A DNA stretch of 64,000 nucleotides from Desulfobacteraceae bacterium (lineage in GTDB: Bacteria; Desulfobacterota; Desulfobacteria; Desulfobacterales; Desulfobacteraceae): contig JADGEQ010000013.1 in assembly GCA_016744295.1 (NCBI GenBank), positions 1 through 64,000 of the forward strand. The letters are read 5' to 3'. The notes beneath the pieces were generated by a model that was not told the DNA's origin, did not search any database, and saw nothing but the letters and a program-made list of their open reading frames with translations. The stretch's first letter is position 1; each line of letters starts with the position of its first letter. Shown in pieces: positions 33,782-43,871 of this stretch. The translations under genes were made by a program, and so were the position numbers.

Positions 33782-35356
33782 TTATTTCAAGTCCCAATCC
33801 AATACGCCTATTCCCATGAACCGTCTGTCAAGACTGTCTTTTGGATACACCAGCCGGTTGCCAACGGCAAAAATCTTGGCCGGGAGATAAAAGGGGGCCC
33901 AGAGATATTGCCGGAGAAGATAGGTGTGATATTCTTTGAAATTTTCCACCCGTTCTTCCTGTGTTTTGGAGCGGGTCATGGCTTTTTGCATCAAATAATC
34001 GGACTCATTGTCATGCCACATGGCTGCATTGGGATACCCCATGCGGGTTGAGTTTAAAAACCACTCGAGAATGTCGGCATTTTCCCAATCATAGGAGCGG
34101 ACAGCCAGCTGGTGTTCGCCTTTTTTGTAATAGGCCCGAATGGAACTTGGGTCCATCAATGTGATTTTTACGTCAACACCGGCCTTTGCCAGTTGGGCCT
34201 GGATCACTTCCGCCGAACGTCTGTATGAGGATTCGTTTTTAGCCAGCAGTTTTAATGTAAGCTTTTTACCCTCCTTATCGATCCTGATTCCGTCGGGGCC
34301 CATCTTCCATCCGGCCTCTTCAAATGCAGCCTTGGACCCTTCAAGATCAAACCGGATTTGATCTTTTTGATCCACATGACTTGCCGAAAGCGAATCAATC
34401 AAAAAAGTGTAGGCAGGTTTGCCTGCATTTGCAAACACATTTTTAGTGATGCTCTCCTGGTTTACAGCCAAAGCAATTCCCTTTCTGACCAGCTGGTTGT
34501 CCAGGGGAGCGGACTGGGTGTTCATGACCATGTGATACAATGTGTTTCCGGGTAGGCGGACGATACCCAGTTTTTTATCTTTTTCAATCTTATCGATGAA
34601 CATGGTGGGCATGTCAAAAACAATATCCAGCTTGCCGGTTTTAAGCTCTAAGAATCGTGTGGATTCCTCTTTCATATCCTTGTAAACGATTTTATCAATA
34701 TTGGCCGGCCCTTTGTTTTTAACCATGCCAGGTCCCCAGGTATAGGCGTTGTTTTTAACCAATACCAACTCGTTTCCCGGAGACCAGGATTCAAATTTAT
34801 AGGGTCCAGACCCCACCACCTGTTTGATGCCGAAGTCTTCACCATATTTTTTATAGGCAACCATGCTGGGGACGCACATAAAGGGCTGGGACATATTAAA
34901 GAACATATTGGGGTCAGGGTATTTCATATGGAGGATAACAGAATAGGGGCCTGTGATCTCAACTCTGTCTATGGAACCCACCATGTAACCCGAGGGGCCT
35001 GTTTCCATCTCCTTGAGAAACCATTTCACCACTTCTGAATTAAAGGGAGACCCATCATGGAATTTGACGCCTTGTTTCAAGGTCATGTTCCATGTCAGCC
35101 CATCTTCACTGATGACCCAGGATTCAGCCAAACCAGGATAAAATTTCCCATCGGTTCCCCATTGAATGAGTTTGTCAAAGATGAGAATCATGGCTTCGTG
35201 GGTCAGTTCCACTTTAAGGGGATTAAAGGTTGTGACCCCAAGTTCATTGGGGTTGGCCGCCGCATATAATACTTTTTCTGTCTTTGCCTGGACGGGCGAC
35301 AGAACAAACAATGCTGTCAACAGCATTAGAAATAAATAGCAAACACTTTTTCTCAT
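33782..35356 (-). CDS. Dipeptide/oligopeptide-binding protein (SBP_bac_5)
   Basis: 524 residues from ATG 35356 (AAGGAGAACCAA upstream); the 25 codons before it are not needed. Signal peptide (MRKSVCYLFLMLLTALFVLS ending VQA). Characteristic blocks: WGTDGKFYPGLAESWVISED, FHDGSPFNSEVVKWFLKEM and VGSGPYKFESW. It should bind small peptides in the periplasm and hand them to the DppBCDF-like transporter encoded next. Substrate preference is suggested by the neighbouring D-amino-acid genes. Confidence 0.9.
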   Translation of the reverse strand: MRKSVCYLFLMLLTALFVLSPVQAKTEKVLYAAANPNELGVTTFNPLKVELTHEAMILIFDKLIQWGTDGKFYPGLAESWVISEDGLTWNMTLKQGVKFHDGSPFNSEVVKWFLKEMETGPSGYMVGSIDRVEITGPYSVILHMKYPDPNMFFNMSQPFMCVPSMVAYKKYGEDFGIKQVVGSGPYKFESWSPGNELVLVKNNAYTWGPGMVKNKGPANIDKIVYKDMKEESTRFLELKTGKLDIVFDMPTMFIDKIEKDKKLGIVRLPGNTLYHMVMNTQSAPLDNQLVRKGIALAVNQESITKNVFANAGKPAYTFLIDSLSASHVDQKDQIRFDLEGSKAAFEEAGWKMGPDGIRIDKEGKKLTLKLLAKNESSYRRSAEVIQAQLAKAGVDVKITLMDPSSIRAYYKKGEHQLAVRSYDWENADILEWFLNSTRMGYPNAAMWHDNESDYLMQKAMTRSKTQEERVENFKEYHTYLLRQYLWAPFYLPAKIFAVGNRLVYPKDSLDRRFMGIGVLDWDLK

Positions 35357-35451
35357 TTGGTTCTCCTTACTCGTTATAGTAATCGTTATCGCCAAATTTA
35401 ATTTTCCTGAATCCCATGCCAAACTGACCATCAGGAAATTGTTGCTGGTTA

Positions 35452-37077
35452 TTATTTGGAAAGTTTTTTGCCGGGAAGCTTTCCAGTGTGTTTTCCGTTC
35501 AAGATGACCGTTTCTCCATTCACAATGACGTGACGTATTCCCATGGGATATTGATGGGGATTTTCAAAGGTAGCTGTATCCTTGATAATATTCGGGTCAA
35601 AGAGCACCAAATCGGCAGCCATGCCTGTTTGGATCAATCCCCGATCTTTTAACCCCAGTTTTTTTGCAGGAAATCCGGTCATTTTTTGTACGGCCCGTTC
35701 CAAAGAAATGATGTTTTCCCCCCGCACATATTTCCCTAAAACCCTGGGAAAGGTACCGTAATTTCGTGGATGAACCGGGGATTTTCCCGTAGGACCCTGG
35801 GGAGAGACAGAGCTGCCGTCGGAACCAACCATGCCGCAGGGATGCTGGAGTATGGTGGTCAAATCCTTTTCAGTCATGGCGAAGACAATCATTCCCAGTC
35901 CGCCTTGTTCCTCGCAGAAAACCTGAAAAATAGCTTCCAAAGGGTCAAGATCTCTCACCTGTGCCATGGCCGCTACGGTGAGACCGTTCAATGATCTGTT
36001 TTCCGGCTGCTGATATCCCATGATCTGTATCTGGTCCCAGCCCAAACCTTCCATGGGGTTTTCCCAGTCATTGTCCGGGGGATCTGTCATCTGGGCCGCT
36101 ATTTTTTGTCGATTTTGGTCCGAGTTGAGAATCTCCAGCATTTTCGAGGAGCCGCCTTCTTTTGCCCAAAGGGGAAAAATTTCCAGTAAACTGCAATGAT
36201 AGGCTGTATAAGGGTATTGATCAAAATGAACCCGGAGTCCCTCGTCTCTGGCCCGATCAATTTTTTCAAGCAGTAGGGTACTTTTTCCCCACATGGCAGG
36301 GGTTTCACATTTCAGGTGGGAAATTTGAAGGGAGACACCGGATTCCCGGGCCACGGACAGAGCTTCATCAACTGCCTCAAAAAGAAATTTTCCTTCACTG
36401 CGCATGTGGGTTGAATAGATCCCATGGAATTCAGTGACAATTGTGGCAAGTTCTATGAGTTCAGGTGTTTGAGCAAAGGCGCCAGGATGATAGATAAGAC
36501 CGGAAGACAACCCAAAAGCACCCTTTTCAAGTTCTGTTCTCAAAAGGTGTTTCATTTGCGCCATTTCCCTGTGATCGGGGGGCCTGTTCGCATACCCCAT
36601 GACATTGGCCCGAAGGGTGGAATGACCCACCATGGGGACAACATTCACAGCTGTGCCCTTTCGGGTTAATTGTCCATAAAAAGTATCCAGGGTTTCCCAA
36701 TCCCATTTCTCCCGGGGGATATTTGTTTTATATAGTTTGCCCAGGTCAGTCATATATTCCATGAAGGCATCCTGCCCGGACGGCAGAATCGGACCGGGAG
36801 ATCCGCCGCAGTTGCCGGTGACTTCTGTTGTCACCCCCTGCCTGACCCGGCTTTCCGCCAGAGGTTCCAGCAGAAGGGTAAAATCTGAATGGGTATGGAT
36901 GTCAATAAAACCCGGGCAGAGAATCAGGCCTGATCCGTCTATTGTATTCATGCAGGGCGTGTTGATCTCGGAATCCACATGGGTGATGATTTGCTTGGAA
37001 ACTGCAAGATCTGCCTGAAATGCATCTGCGCCGCTTCCGTCAATTATACGGGCATTTTTAATGAGCAGGTCAGGCAC
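35452..37077 (-). CDS. N-acyl-D-amino-acid deacylase (D-aminoacylase family amidohydrolase)
   Basis: 541 residues from a GTG at 37077 (AAGGA nine bases upstream), eight bases overlapping the preceding stop; the frame further up is inside that gene. HTHSD (residues 61-65), GNCGGSPG (bridging Cys about 90), the STHMR and QISHLK histidines and GSDGSS with its Asp form the zinc site of D-aminoacylases. It hydrolyses N-acyl-D-amino acids or D-containing dipeptides to free D-amino acid. In this operon it would act on imported peptides or on N-acetyl-D-glutamate. Confidence 0.88.
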   Translation of the reverse strand: MPDLLIKNARIIDGSGADAFQADLAVSKQIITHVDSEINTPCMNTIDGSGLILCPGFIDIHTHSDFTLLLEPLAESRVRQGVTTEVTGNCGGSPGPILPSGQDAFMEYMTDLGKLYKTNIPREKWDWETLDTFYGQLTRKGTAVNVVPMVGHSTLRANVMGYANRPPDHREMAQMKHLLRTELEKGAFGLSSGLIYHPGAFAQTPELIELATIVTEFHGIYSTHMRSEGKFLFEAVDEALSVARESGVSLQISHLKCETPAMWGKSTLLLEKIDRARDEGLRVHFDQYPYTAYHCSLLEIFPLWAKEGGSSKMLEILNSDQNRQKIAAQMTDPPDNDWENPMEGLGWDQIQIMGYQQPENRSLNGLTVAAMAQVRDLDPLEAIFQVFCEEQGGLGMIVFAMTEKDLTTILQHPCGMVGSDGSSVSPQGPTGKSPVHPRNYGTFPRVLGKYVRGENIISLERAVQKMTGFPAKKLGLKDRGLIQTGMAADLVLFDPNIIKDTATFENPHQYPMGIRHVIVNGETVILNGKHTGKLPGKKLSK

Positions 37078-38239
37078 GGAAATTGTCCTTTTCTCTGGGG
37101 GTGGTATCCGGCATTTGTTCATGATCCTGAACAAATTGTTTGAGTACGGGCAGAATATTTTCCATGGGCTCTTCCAGGGGGCAGATGACCAAAATTCCCG
37201 TCTTTTTTTCAAGGGCCCTGGCGTAGGTTGTCAACTCTTCACCGCTGCCGCCGGTACCATTGAGTGTCACGGCAATCACACGTGTCCCGTACATTTCCAG
37301 GAGGGCTATTTCGCTCTCGATGGTTGGTATCCGGCACCCCAAATTCTGGGTTGTATCATAGAATTTTCTAAAGGGGGTATGCTGGAGAATCACACCTTTA
37401 ATATTTCCTGAAACGATAATCTCTGTGCCACAGGGCCCCAGGGGATTTCGCATCCCGGATTGTCCTTCTACAACAATAAGATCGGGCCTAGCTTCTTGTT
37501 CACAGCTGACAATGGCGGCTTCCACCTCTCCGCTGACAAAATCATTGATGGTGGTATCCAGGATAAATCCATAGGGGTTGCCCTGGAGCCAACCGGTTTG
37601 ACCGGTATAGATCATTTCGGCTGTCATCCCGGCCTGCCTGCAGGCCTCAACGATCATTCGGGATGTGGTTCGTTTTCCAAGGGCGCAGTCTGTACCCAGG
37701 ACCGCAATTCTGGGGATTTTCATGTCAAAGATACGGCCGGACCAGAAATGGAGCTGATCAAAGGGTTTATGTCTGCGAACATCAATGATGCTGACATTGT
37801 TCTTTTTTGCTGCCGCCTTGAAAACCGGATTGTCGCCCAGCAGCATGTGCATCCCGTTGACAATGGAAATTTTCTGGTGGATGATGTCCAATGTGAGCGC
37901 CTGCCATTTTTCATCCAGTCGGCCGCCGCACAGGGCAACGCCTATGATGGCATAGTCGGGTTTTTCCCCTCTGGCAGCCAGGTAATCCGCCATGGCGGCA
38001 TAAACGGGAATATCACGATGGACTCCGTCCAGAACCTCACCGGCATCTTTGCCCGCAGAGTTTTGGTCGATGACCCCGGTGATCCGGAATCGCTCGGTTC
38101 CACGGATCAAACCGTGGGCGGTTTTGGCATCTTCAAAAGCCAGACTGCCATTGGTTAATATAACGGCAGATCCCATCATTACCCCTTGTTTGTTCTCTGT
38201 GCCAGCCACTGTTTTACAACCATCATTTTTTGATTTCAT
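37070..38239 (-). CDS. dgcN: DUF1611 / DgcN-family D-glutamate N-acetyltransferase-like protein
   Basis: 389 residues from ATG 38239, which shares a base with the preceding stop (TGATG). The C-terminal domain carries a P-loop (GTDCALGKRTTS) and the later VVEGQSGMRNPLGPCG and NGTGGSGEE motifs of DUF1611. The family has been linked to D-glutamate use (DgcN, making N-acetyl-D-glutamate); that knowledge is general and the activity here is inferred. Its place between an enolase-fold epimerase and a D-aminoacylase fits that route. Confidence 0.78.
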   Translation of the reverse strand: MKSKNDGCKTVAGTENKQGVMMGSAVILTNGSLAFEDAKTAHGLIRGTERFRITGVIDQNSAGKDAGEVLDGVHRDIPVYAAMADYLAARGEKPDYAIIGVALCGGRLDEKWQALTLDIIHQKISIVNGMHMLLGDNPVFKAAAKKNNVSIIDVRRHKPFDQLHFWSGRIFDMKIPRIAVLGTDCALGKRTTSRMIVEACRQAGMTAEMIYTGQTGWLQGNPYGFILDTTINDFVSGEVEAAIVSCEQEARPDLIVVEGQSGMRNPLGPCGTEIIVSGNIKGVILQHTPFRKFYDTTQNLGCRIPTIESEIALLEMYGTRVIAVTLNGTGGSGEELTTYARALEKKTGILVICPLEEPMENILPVLKQFVQDHEQMPDTTPREKDNFRA

Positions 38240-39303
38240 CAGATTATTTTTACTCCCAATCCAGGTTGATCCGTGGTTTGCAACCATCCGTTTTTCATTG
38301 CAAATCCACCGGTTACGATATCCCGTGCCAGGTCCAGACTGCCGTCAAGGTCCAGGTATTTTGTGGCCCCGGATGCCAGGGCGGCATGGAGGGCTCCTGC
38401 AATGCTGACAATGCTTTCATCCATGCATCCCCACATCAGATCTACCCCGGCATGGCCGGCCATATTTGCGATTTCCAAACCAGGTGCAATGCCGCCGCAT
38501 TTCATCAATTTGATATTAAAAATACCAAAGGGATGGGGTTGTTGAAGAAGCGTCAGGGCAGTCCCGGGACCCAGAAGGCTCTCGTCCCCAGCCGAAATCC
38601 TTCGGATATTCTCCGGTAACGATCTCATTGTCCCAAGGTCGGCAGCTTTGAGCGGTTGTTCTATGAACTCGACCAGGCCGGCGGTTTTTTGATAAAAACG
38701 GTGTAATTCATCATTGCCATATCCCTGGTTGGCATCCACCCGTATGCAGATGGATTGTTTGAATTCTTCGTCCAGCCGCAGGATACGTTCTATATCTGTT
38801 TCAACATCCAGCCCGGTTTTTACCTTTAAAATGGAAAATCCATTTGCCAGATATTCTCTGGCCTCTTCCAGGGTTTCTTCCACAGACTTTATCCCGATGG
38901 TGATGGAGGTCGGCAGGGATTTATGAACCCGTCCGAGAATATCTGTCAGGGGCAAGTCCATTGTTTTGGCCACAAGATCGTGAAGTGCGATGTCTGTTGC
39001 AGCCATGGCTGCCGGGGTGTCTGCCAGTTCTCTATTTATTTTTTGCAGTAGTGAACGGCTGTACCTGATATCTTTTCCCATGAGAATTGATTCCAGGGTA
39101 TGGGTCAGGGCAAGTTCACAGGCCGTAATACTTTCACCGGTTACATCTTCAGCTGGTGACCCCGCGCCAATACCGGTGGTTCCGTTTTCAGTTTCAAGGA
39201 GCACAAACAGGTTTTCAACGGAACTTATGGTTTCATAGGCAATGGTATAGGGGCGTGTAAGTTCAAGATCTTCTTTCCAAATGGTAATTTTTTTAATTTT
39301 CAT
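38239..39303 (-). CDS. Dipeptide epimerase / N-acyl-Glu racemase (enolase superfamily)
   Basis: 354 residues. The lysine pair SILKVKTG (K160, K162), metal ligands VDANQG (D190), VEFIEQPL (E215) and AGDES (D240), and the opposite lysine FNIKLMK (K265) form the two-base centre of the L-Ala-D/L-Glu epimerase group; CMDES (D296) matches the substrate loop. It epimerises the D-Glu residue of L-Ala-D-Glu or, if like DgcA, N-acetyl-D-Glu. Which one cannot be decided by eye. It follows the Lrp regulator by 30 bases. Confidence 0.87.
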   Translation of the reverse strand: MKIKKITIWKEDLELTRPYTIAYETISSVENLFVLLETENGTTGIGAGSPAEDVTGESITACELALTHTLESILMGKDIRYSRSLLQKINRELADTPAAMAATDIALHDLVAKTMDLPLTDILGRVHKSLPTSITIGIKSVEETLEEAREYLANGFSILKVKTGLDVETDIERILRLDEEFKQSICIRVDANQGYGNDELHRFYQKTAGLVEFIEQPLKAADLGTMRSLPENIRRISAGDESLLGPGTALTLLQQPHPFGIFNIKLMKCGGIAPGLEIANMAGHAGVDLMWGCMDESIVSIAGALHAALASGATKYLDLDGSLDLARDIVTGGFAMKNGWLQTTDQPGLGVKII

Positions 39304-39333
39304 AGCATTTTTCCCAGGTTCTCATCCTTAAAT

Positions 39334-39819
39334 TTATTCCGACAGCCACCCTTTGATCCTGGGGGGCAAAAGTGTCCACTTTTGACGTGCATTGGTCACC
39401 ATGAAGGATTCAGCATGGCTGATTCCGTCTATCTTGCTCATTTGTTCTTCATAAAATTTAAACATCCACTCAATTCCCTCGGTCACAACCACTTGGGCAA
39501 AAATGTCGTAACGGCCTGTCACGGCAATTGCCCAGGCAACATTTTCAAACTCCATGAGCTGATCTATGACCTGGCCCATTTTGCCATTGTCATCCACCCG
39601 GATGGCAATAATGGCTACCAACATATTTTTTACCTTGAAGGTATCGACCATGCCGGCCACCCTGAGAATGCCTCTCTCTATAAGCGAACGTACCCGGGAT
39701 TGAACGGTTGGTGCTGATACCTCAAGCTTTTCCGCTATTTCCTTGGCCGGCATTCTGCCGTCCAAAGAGAGCAGTTTGATCAAATGCCGGTCTAGATCAT
39801 CTATTTTTTTATTTTCCAT
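39334..39819 (-). CDS. Lrp/AsnC-family transcriptional regulator
   Basis: 161 residues from ATG 39819 (GGATGAAT upstream). Helix-turn-helix RMPAKEIAEKLEVSAPTVQS with DLDRHLIKLLSLDG before it, then the ligand-binding RAM domain (AIAVTGRYDIFAQVVVTEG). Lrp/AsnC proteins sense amino acids. It heads the D-amino-acid/dipeptide operon and probably senses its substrate or product. Confidence 0.92.
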   Translation of the reverse strand: MENKKIDDLDRHLIKLLSLDGRMPAKEIAEKLEVSAPTVQSRVRSLIERGILRVAGMVDTFKVKNMLVAIIAIRVDDNGKMGQVIDQLMEFENVAWAIAVTGRYDIFAQVVVTEGIEWMFKFYEEQMSKIDGISHAESFMVTNARQKWTLLPPRIKGWLSE

Positions 39820-39858
39820 ATTCATCCAAAACTTTATAATATAATTTTTTAATGACTG

Positions 39859-39888
39859 ATAATAATAAAATAAAAAATATATTGTCAA
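39859..39888 (-). promoter_or_regulatory. Promoter of the lrp-epimerase-dgcN-aminoacylase-dpp operon
   Basis: Reverse-strand TTGACA (39888-39883) and TATTAT (39864-39859), 18-base spacer, in a very AT-rich stretch. The remaining gap 39889-40115 holds no convincing gene; it is the 3' side of the NACHT gene and includes GGAAGGAGGCCC at 39987-39998, not followed by an open frame of note. Confidence 0.55.
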
Positions 39889-40115
39889 TAATTTTTATTA
39901 AATAAATTTTTTTCGGATATCGGCTTAACTTTTATTTTTACATTATATGTTGTCTGTTTTAATAAATTAAGCAGATGGGCGCATTGGAAGGAGGCCCTTT
40001 CAGGTATGAATTAAATAGGAAATACAGGAAATGATATCTGAAGCGGTCTTTTATTCGTTATATTTATCCTGTCGAATTGCAAGAACTGGACAGGGGCGGG
40101 AGCATCGCCAATGCG

Positions 40116-43100
40116 TTATTTGTTTTTGTTTTGGTGGTAAGCTATTATTATTGGAAGTATAATAACCGCCAAAATCAATATTACCAAAGAATTATTCCCA
40201 AAGTGCCATTTTGCCTGGATTTTATTTGTTAATATACCAATCCCAATGGTTGCACCCGATCCAAGAAGAGTAAAAACTACTAACCGGACAATATTTTCCC
40301 ATGCACCTTTGATATGCCCAATCTTTTTGGTAAAAGGATTGAGAGCTATTTTTTTTTCAACCTTCAAATATTCTAACCTATCTGAAGCCAATTCTAATAC
40401 GTTTGAACATAGGCTATCAAAAGGCCGGCCTAACGCAAACAATCGCCAAAGATATCTTGATGCACCTTGTAATTTTTTAATGTCATTGCAGTTGTTTACA
40501 ATTTTTATCAAGGCTTTTTCTGCCTCAAAGAAATAATAGTCTCCAAAATAAGATCCATGTTTCCTGAGATTCTTAAGGATAGGAAAAAAACCTTTGAAGT
40601 CGCCAATTTGTCCCAACGCCTTTATTGAAGCAGAATCTAACCAACCTTCAATTAAACAGGGCAATGCTTCAGGATCACCATTTTTCCCCATGGCGATGGC
40701 TACTTTATTTCTCGTATAGGGAGACCATTTTTTTTTATCTTTTAAAACCTTTTTTAAATATTCGGTTATTTGTTGATTATTGCTGTGTACTAGTACCTCT
40801 GCTTGTTCTATACGGTCTTCTTCGCTGTAAAAATTAGACAGAAAACTAATGGATGTGGAATCACCAACTTGTTTTAATGCCCTAATGATTGCGTCATGAA
40901 TTTTAGACTGTTCTTTTTCATCTTTCAAAAATTTAATAAGGTGATGAGAGACGCCATTACCACCTATACGCCCCAATGATTCGACAGCAGCAACCCGGGT
41001 ATCTGTTCTGGATGAAGTATCATTTAGAACTGTCATAAGAAAAGGAACCGCCTCAGGATTACCGATTATACCTAAGGCTGAAACCGCGGCTTTTCTTAAC
41101 CCAACATTACATGATCTGTCACTTGCAATCTCCACAAATTGCGGTAGCGCTTGTAGATTACTTATACGCGACAGGCTATGAATTGCCTCAGACACTACCT
41201 GGGTATTTTTGTCTTCAGCAGCTTTGATCAAATAAGGGACTGTTTCAATGGAACCTATTTCATCCAAAGCTTTAATTGCATCGATACGCTGTTTATGGTT
41301 TGAGATCGAAGATACCCTTCCGAGATATGAAATCCCTTCTTCCCTGTGTAACAGTCCAAGAACCCTAGCGACTATAATTGGATTTTGACAACTATTTTCA
41401 TTTTCCAACATACTTACAAGTTGATTAAGCTCATCGCAATTGCCCATCTCAAGTAAACCGGCAACAGCAGAATTTTCACCCTTACTTATTGCATTGATGA
41501 GAATTTGTTTTGTCTCCTGATCGCCAATTTTTCCTAGGGCTATTCCTGCTGAAACGCACATTTTTGTACTTCGAAAAGATGAAATAAATATTTTTTTTAA
41601 AATGGGTACCGTTGGTGAACCGATTTTCGCACACAATTCAAAAAGATTTTGCTTGTGTAACTTGCGTTTCCAAATTCTTTTCGGGAATTTTAAAATCAAT
41701 TTAATAGGATACGCTGCTGAAAACCATACCATGCACCACATAATAATAAATATTAAAAAAATAATGAAATTCAAATTAGTATTCATGGCGTGTTGTCTCA
41801 ATACATCTTCTAATTCTAACGGGAATGGTTTGCCAGTTCTATAAAAGAGGAATCTATAATATAAAACAAAACATTCATTTGTCGCATAGATGATACTCTT
41901 TGTGAATATATAAAATCCAAAAAAGAAAGTTATGATTTGAGGGAAAATATACGATATTACAGGGGGGCATAGAAGCCATTTGAGACGTTTTAAAATTTGT
42001 ATCTTTATTTTGCTTTTTAAGGGAGCACCCTCCGCAAATAATTTTGCTGCCAAACTAAAATCTCGATGAAGGACTCTTTCAAAAGGACTAACGCCTGATA
42101 ATAAATATCGGGTAATAATATTAATATCATTTCGATCCTTATCTAAAAAACCGCCCATCATTAGAAACGGTTCCTGCCATGAGGGACTATGCAATTTTGA
42201 ACATAAAAATTTCCATGTCAGTTTTTTATTTTGTTCCCATGCCAAAGCAAGTCCTTTAGCAGTTGCAAATTCTTGGAAAAATATATGGCGGAACGCTATA
42301 TATTCTACACCATTAACGACATCCATAATTAGCAGACCCGTGTCCCGCCAAAAATCAATTACTGATTCGGCACTGCTTTTGGCATCTTTATCATTTAAAC
42401 TTTGTTTGAGGTATTCTGCTAAACTCTTTCGAGTTAGATAATAATCTTCCCTGCCTTGTGAGTGTGTTATATGGAGGTACCACCCTATAATATAAAATGA
42501 TTTTTTTGCTACTCTTCGCGCATTGGCGCCATGTAAAGCGCCTAACGTAAAAGCTGTTTTCCCCTCTGCTCCCTCTATGGGCCGCTTACTTTGCTCCCAG
42601 GAATCAAGAAGGTCTTCTACAATAATTTTTAATAGTTGCGCTTTTTGGAAAGGATGATCTCTTGCAGGTTTTTCCACCACTGGATGCTTTTTAGAAAATA
42701 AAATAACTAAAAACGTTAGCATCATGGGTGATTTTACTAAATCCTGCAAATATGGAAGACTGTCAATTGTATTTTTAATTCTTACAACTTGCTGTTCAAC
42801 CTTTTCTGAATCAAGACCATAATTCTCTGAGAAAACACAGAACCAACGATAAAGATAATTATCAATATCTTTTTGGCTGAAATCACTTGTTTCAAAATGG
42901 GTAAAATTTTCTAATTTTGATTTAGCCTGACTTACGTAACGTGAAGTAAGTACAATATCCCCTGGCAAGTGGATAAGTTGCTGTATGATTTTGCTTTTGT
43001 AGCCATAAGATTCATCTAATCCATCTATCAGCCATAAAATAGGTTGGTTTTCGCTGAGCAATTTCCCTATGGGTTTACCCCTGTAGCACATATGCCCAAG

Positions 43101-43778
43101 GGCAAAATCCTGGATTGACTTGTGCCCCCCGCTCCCAAAATAGGTAGCGAGATCCCGCAAATCAATCAAAATTGGTATCGGCCCATTGGTATCGGAAGCT
43201 GAAATGCGATACAGATGCCTGAGCGAAGTAGATTTGCCTGATCCTGGTTTACCCCATATGACCATACGCTTATATTTTTTAAGCGCCTCTAATACACTGA
43301 TACGCACAATATTATCATGGGCTGGATATACTTTTTGGGTTAAATCATCAGCTCCACCTAAATATGTTTTTAATCGTATTTTATCGAAAATAGGATTATT
43401 GGTATAGTACCTATCGTAATCTCTAATACCCAAATTGCCACTGCGCTTTAATGAAGATTTCTGATCTTTGCTATCAATGGACACGGTAGGTGCTAAATTT
43501 TCATTGTTTTTTGCATTCGCTATACTGGCTTGACCCTTTTTTACATGGGTTTTTTTTGTGTCTGGTTTGCTCAAAAGCCGAATTTTTGTGTGGATATAGA
43601 CTTTTTCTAATGGGATCGATAATTCCTTTTTTATTTTGGAATGATTTCTTATAAGAAAAGAGAAGCCTTCCCAATCAAAATAATGCGTTTCATTCAGAAT
43701 TTGTTTACGATATTCATCCAGATTGTTTATGGATAATCCGCCTTCAAGATTATGAGTGTTTTCATTTGGACGACTCAT
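40116..43778 (-). CDS. NACHT-HEAT STAND NTPase with membrane segments
   Basis: 1220 residues. N-terminal linker (1-150) ends in PLEKVYIHTKIRL, the pre-NACHT element. Walker A is GKPGSGKS (176-183), Walker B ILWLIDGLDE (247-256) and IVLTSR (275-280) the sensor. Two hydrophobic segments (about 608-632 and 669-690) follow, then a run of HEAT-like repeats (about 735-1100; ALGKIGDQETKQ, ALDEIGSIETVP, ALGIIGNPEAVP, SLGRIGGNGVS), then two more helices (1164-1184, 1197-1213). This is a bacterial STAND architecture; family members act as sensors of phage or stress. It is the last gene of a five-gene operon, GAGGAAGAG before the ATG. The membrane helices set it apart from standard soluble forms. Confidence 0.88.
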   Translation of the reverse strand: MSRPNENTHNLEGGLSINNLDEYRKQILNETHYFDWEGFSFLIRNHSKIKKELSIPLEKVYIHTKIRLLSKPDTKKTHVKKGQASIANAKNNENLAPTVSIDSKDQKSSLKRSGNLGIRDYDRYYTNNPIFDKIRLKTYLGGADDLTQKVYPAHDNIVRISVLEALKKYKRMVIWGKPGSGKSTSLRHLYRISASDTNGPIPILIDLRDLATYFGSGGHKSIQDFALGHMCYRGKPIGKLLSENQPILWLIDGLDESYGYKSKIIQQLIHLPGDIVLTSRYVSQAKSKLENFTHFETSDFSQKDIDNYLYRWFCVFSENYGLDSEKVEQQVVRIKNTIDSLPYLQDLVKSPMMLTFLVILFSKKHPVVEKPARDHPFQKAQLLKIIVEDLLDSWEQSKRPIEGAEGKTAFTLGALHGANARRVAKKSFYIIGWYLHITHSQGREDYYLTRKSLAEYLKQSLNDKDAKSSAESVIDFWRDTGLLIMDVVNGVEYIAFRHIFFQEFATAKGLALAWEQNKKLTWKFLCSKLHSPSWQEPFLMMGGFLDKDRNDINIITRYLLSGVSPFERVLHRDFSLAAKLFAEGAPLKSKIKIQILKRLKWLLCPPVISYIFPQIITFFFGFYIFTKSIIYATNECFVLYYRFLFYRTGKPFPLELEDVLRQHAMNTNLNFIIFLIFIIMWCMVWFSAAYPIKLILKFPKRIWKRKLHKQNLFELCAKIGSPTVPILKKIFISSFRSTKMCVSAGIALGKIGDQETKQILINAISKGENSAVAGLLEMGNCDELNQLVSMLENENSCQNPIIVARVLGLLHREEGISYLGRVSSISNHKQRIDAIKALDEIGSIETVPYLIKAAEDKNTQVVSEAIHSLSRISNLQALPQFVEIASDRSCNVGLRKAAVSALGIIGNPEAVPFLMTVLNDTSSRTDTRVAAVESLGRIGGNGVSHHLIKFLKDEKEQSKIHDAIIRALKQVGDSTSISFLSNFYSEEDRIEQAEVLVHSNNQQITEYLKKVLKDKKKWSPYTRNKVAIAMGKNGDPEALPCLIEGWLDSASIKALGQIGDFKGFFPILKNLRKHGSYFGDYYFFEAEKALIKIVNNCNDIKKLQGASRYLWRLFALGRPFDSLCSNVLELASDRLEYLKVEKKIALNPFTKKIGHIKGAWENIVRLVVFTLLGSGATIGIGILTNKIQAKWHFGNNSLVILILAVIILPIIIAYHQNKNK

Positions 43779-43871
43779 CTCTTCCTCTTGGATTGTATTA
43801 TTTGAATATTGATATGGAATTTGGCATTAAGAGAATTCAAATATCATTCTGGCCATAATTCAAATTCTTTA

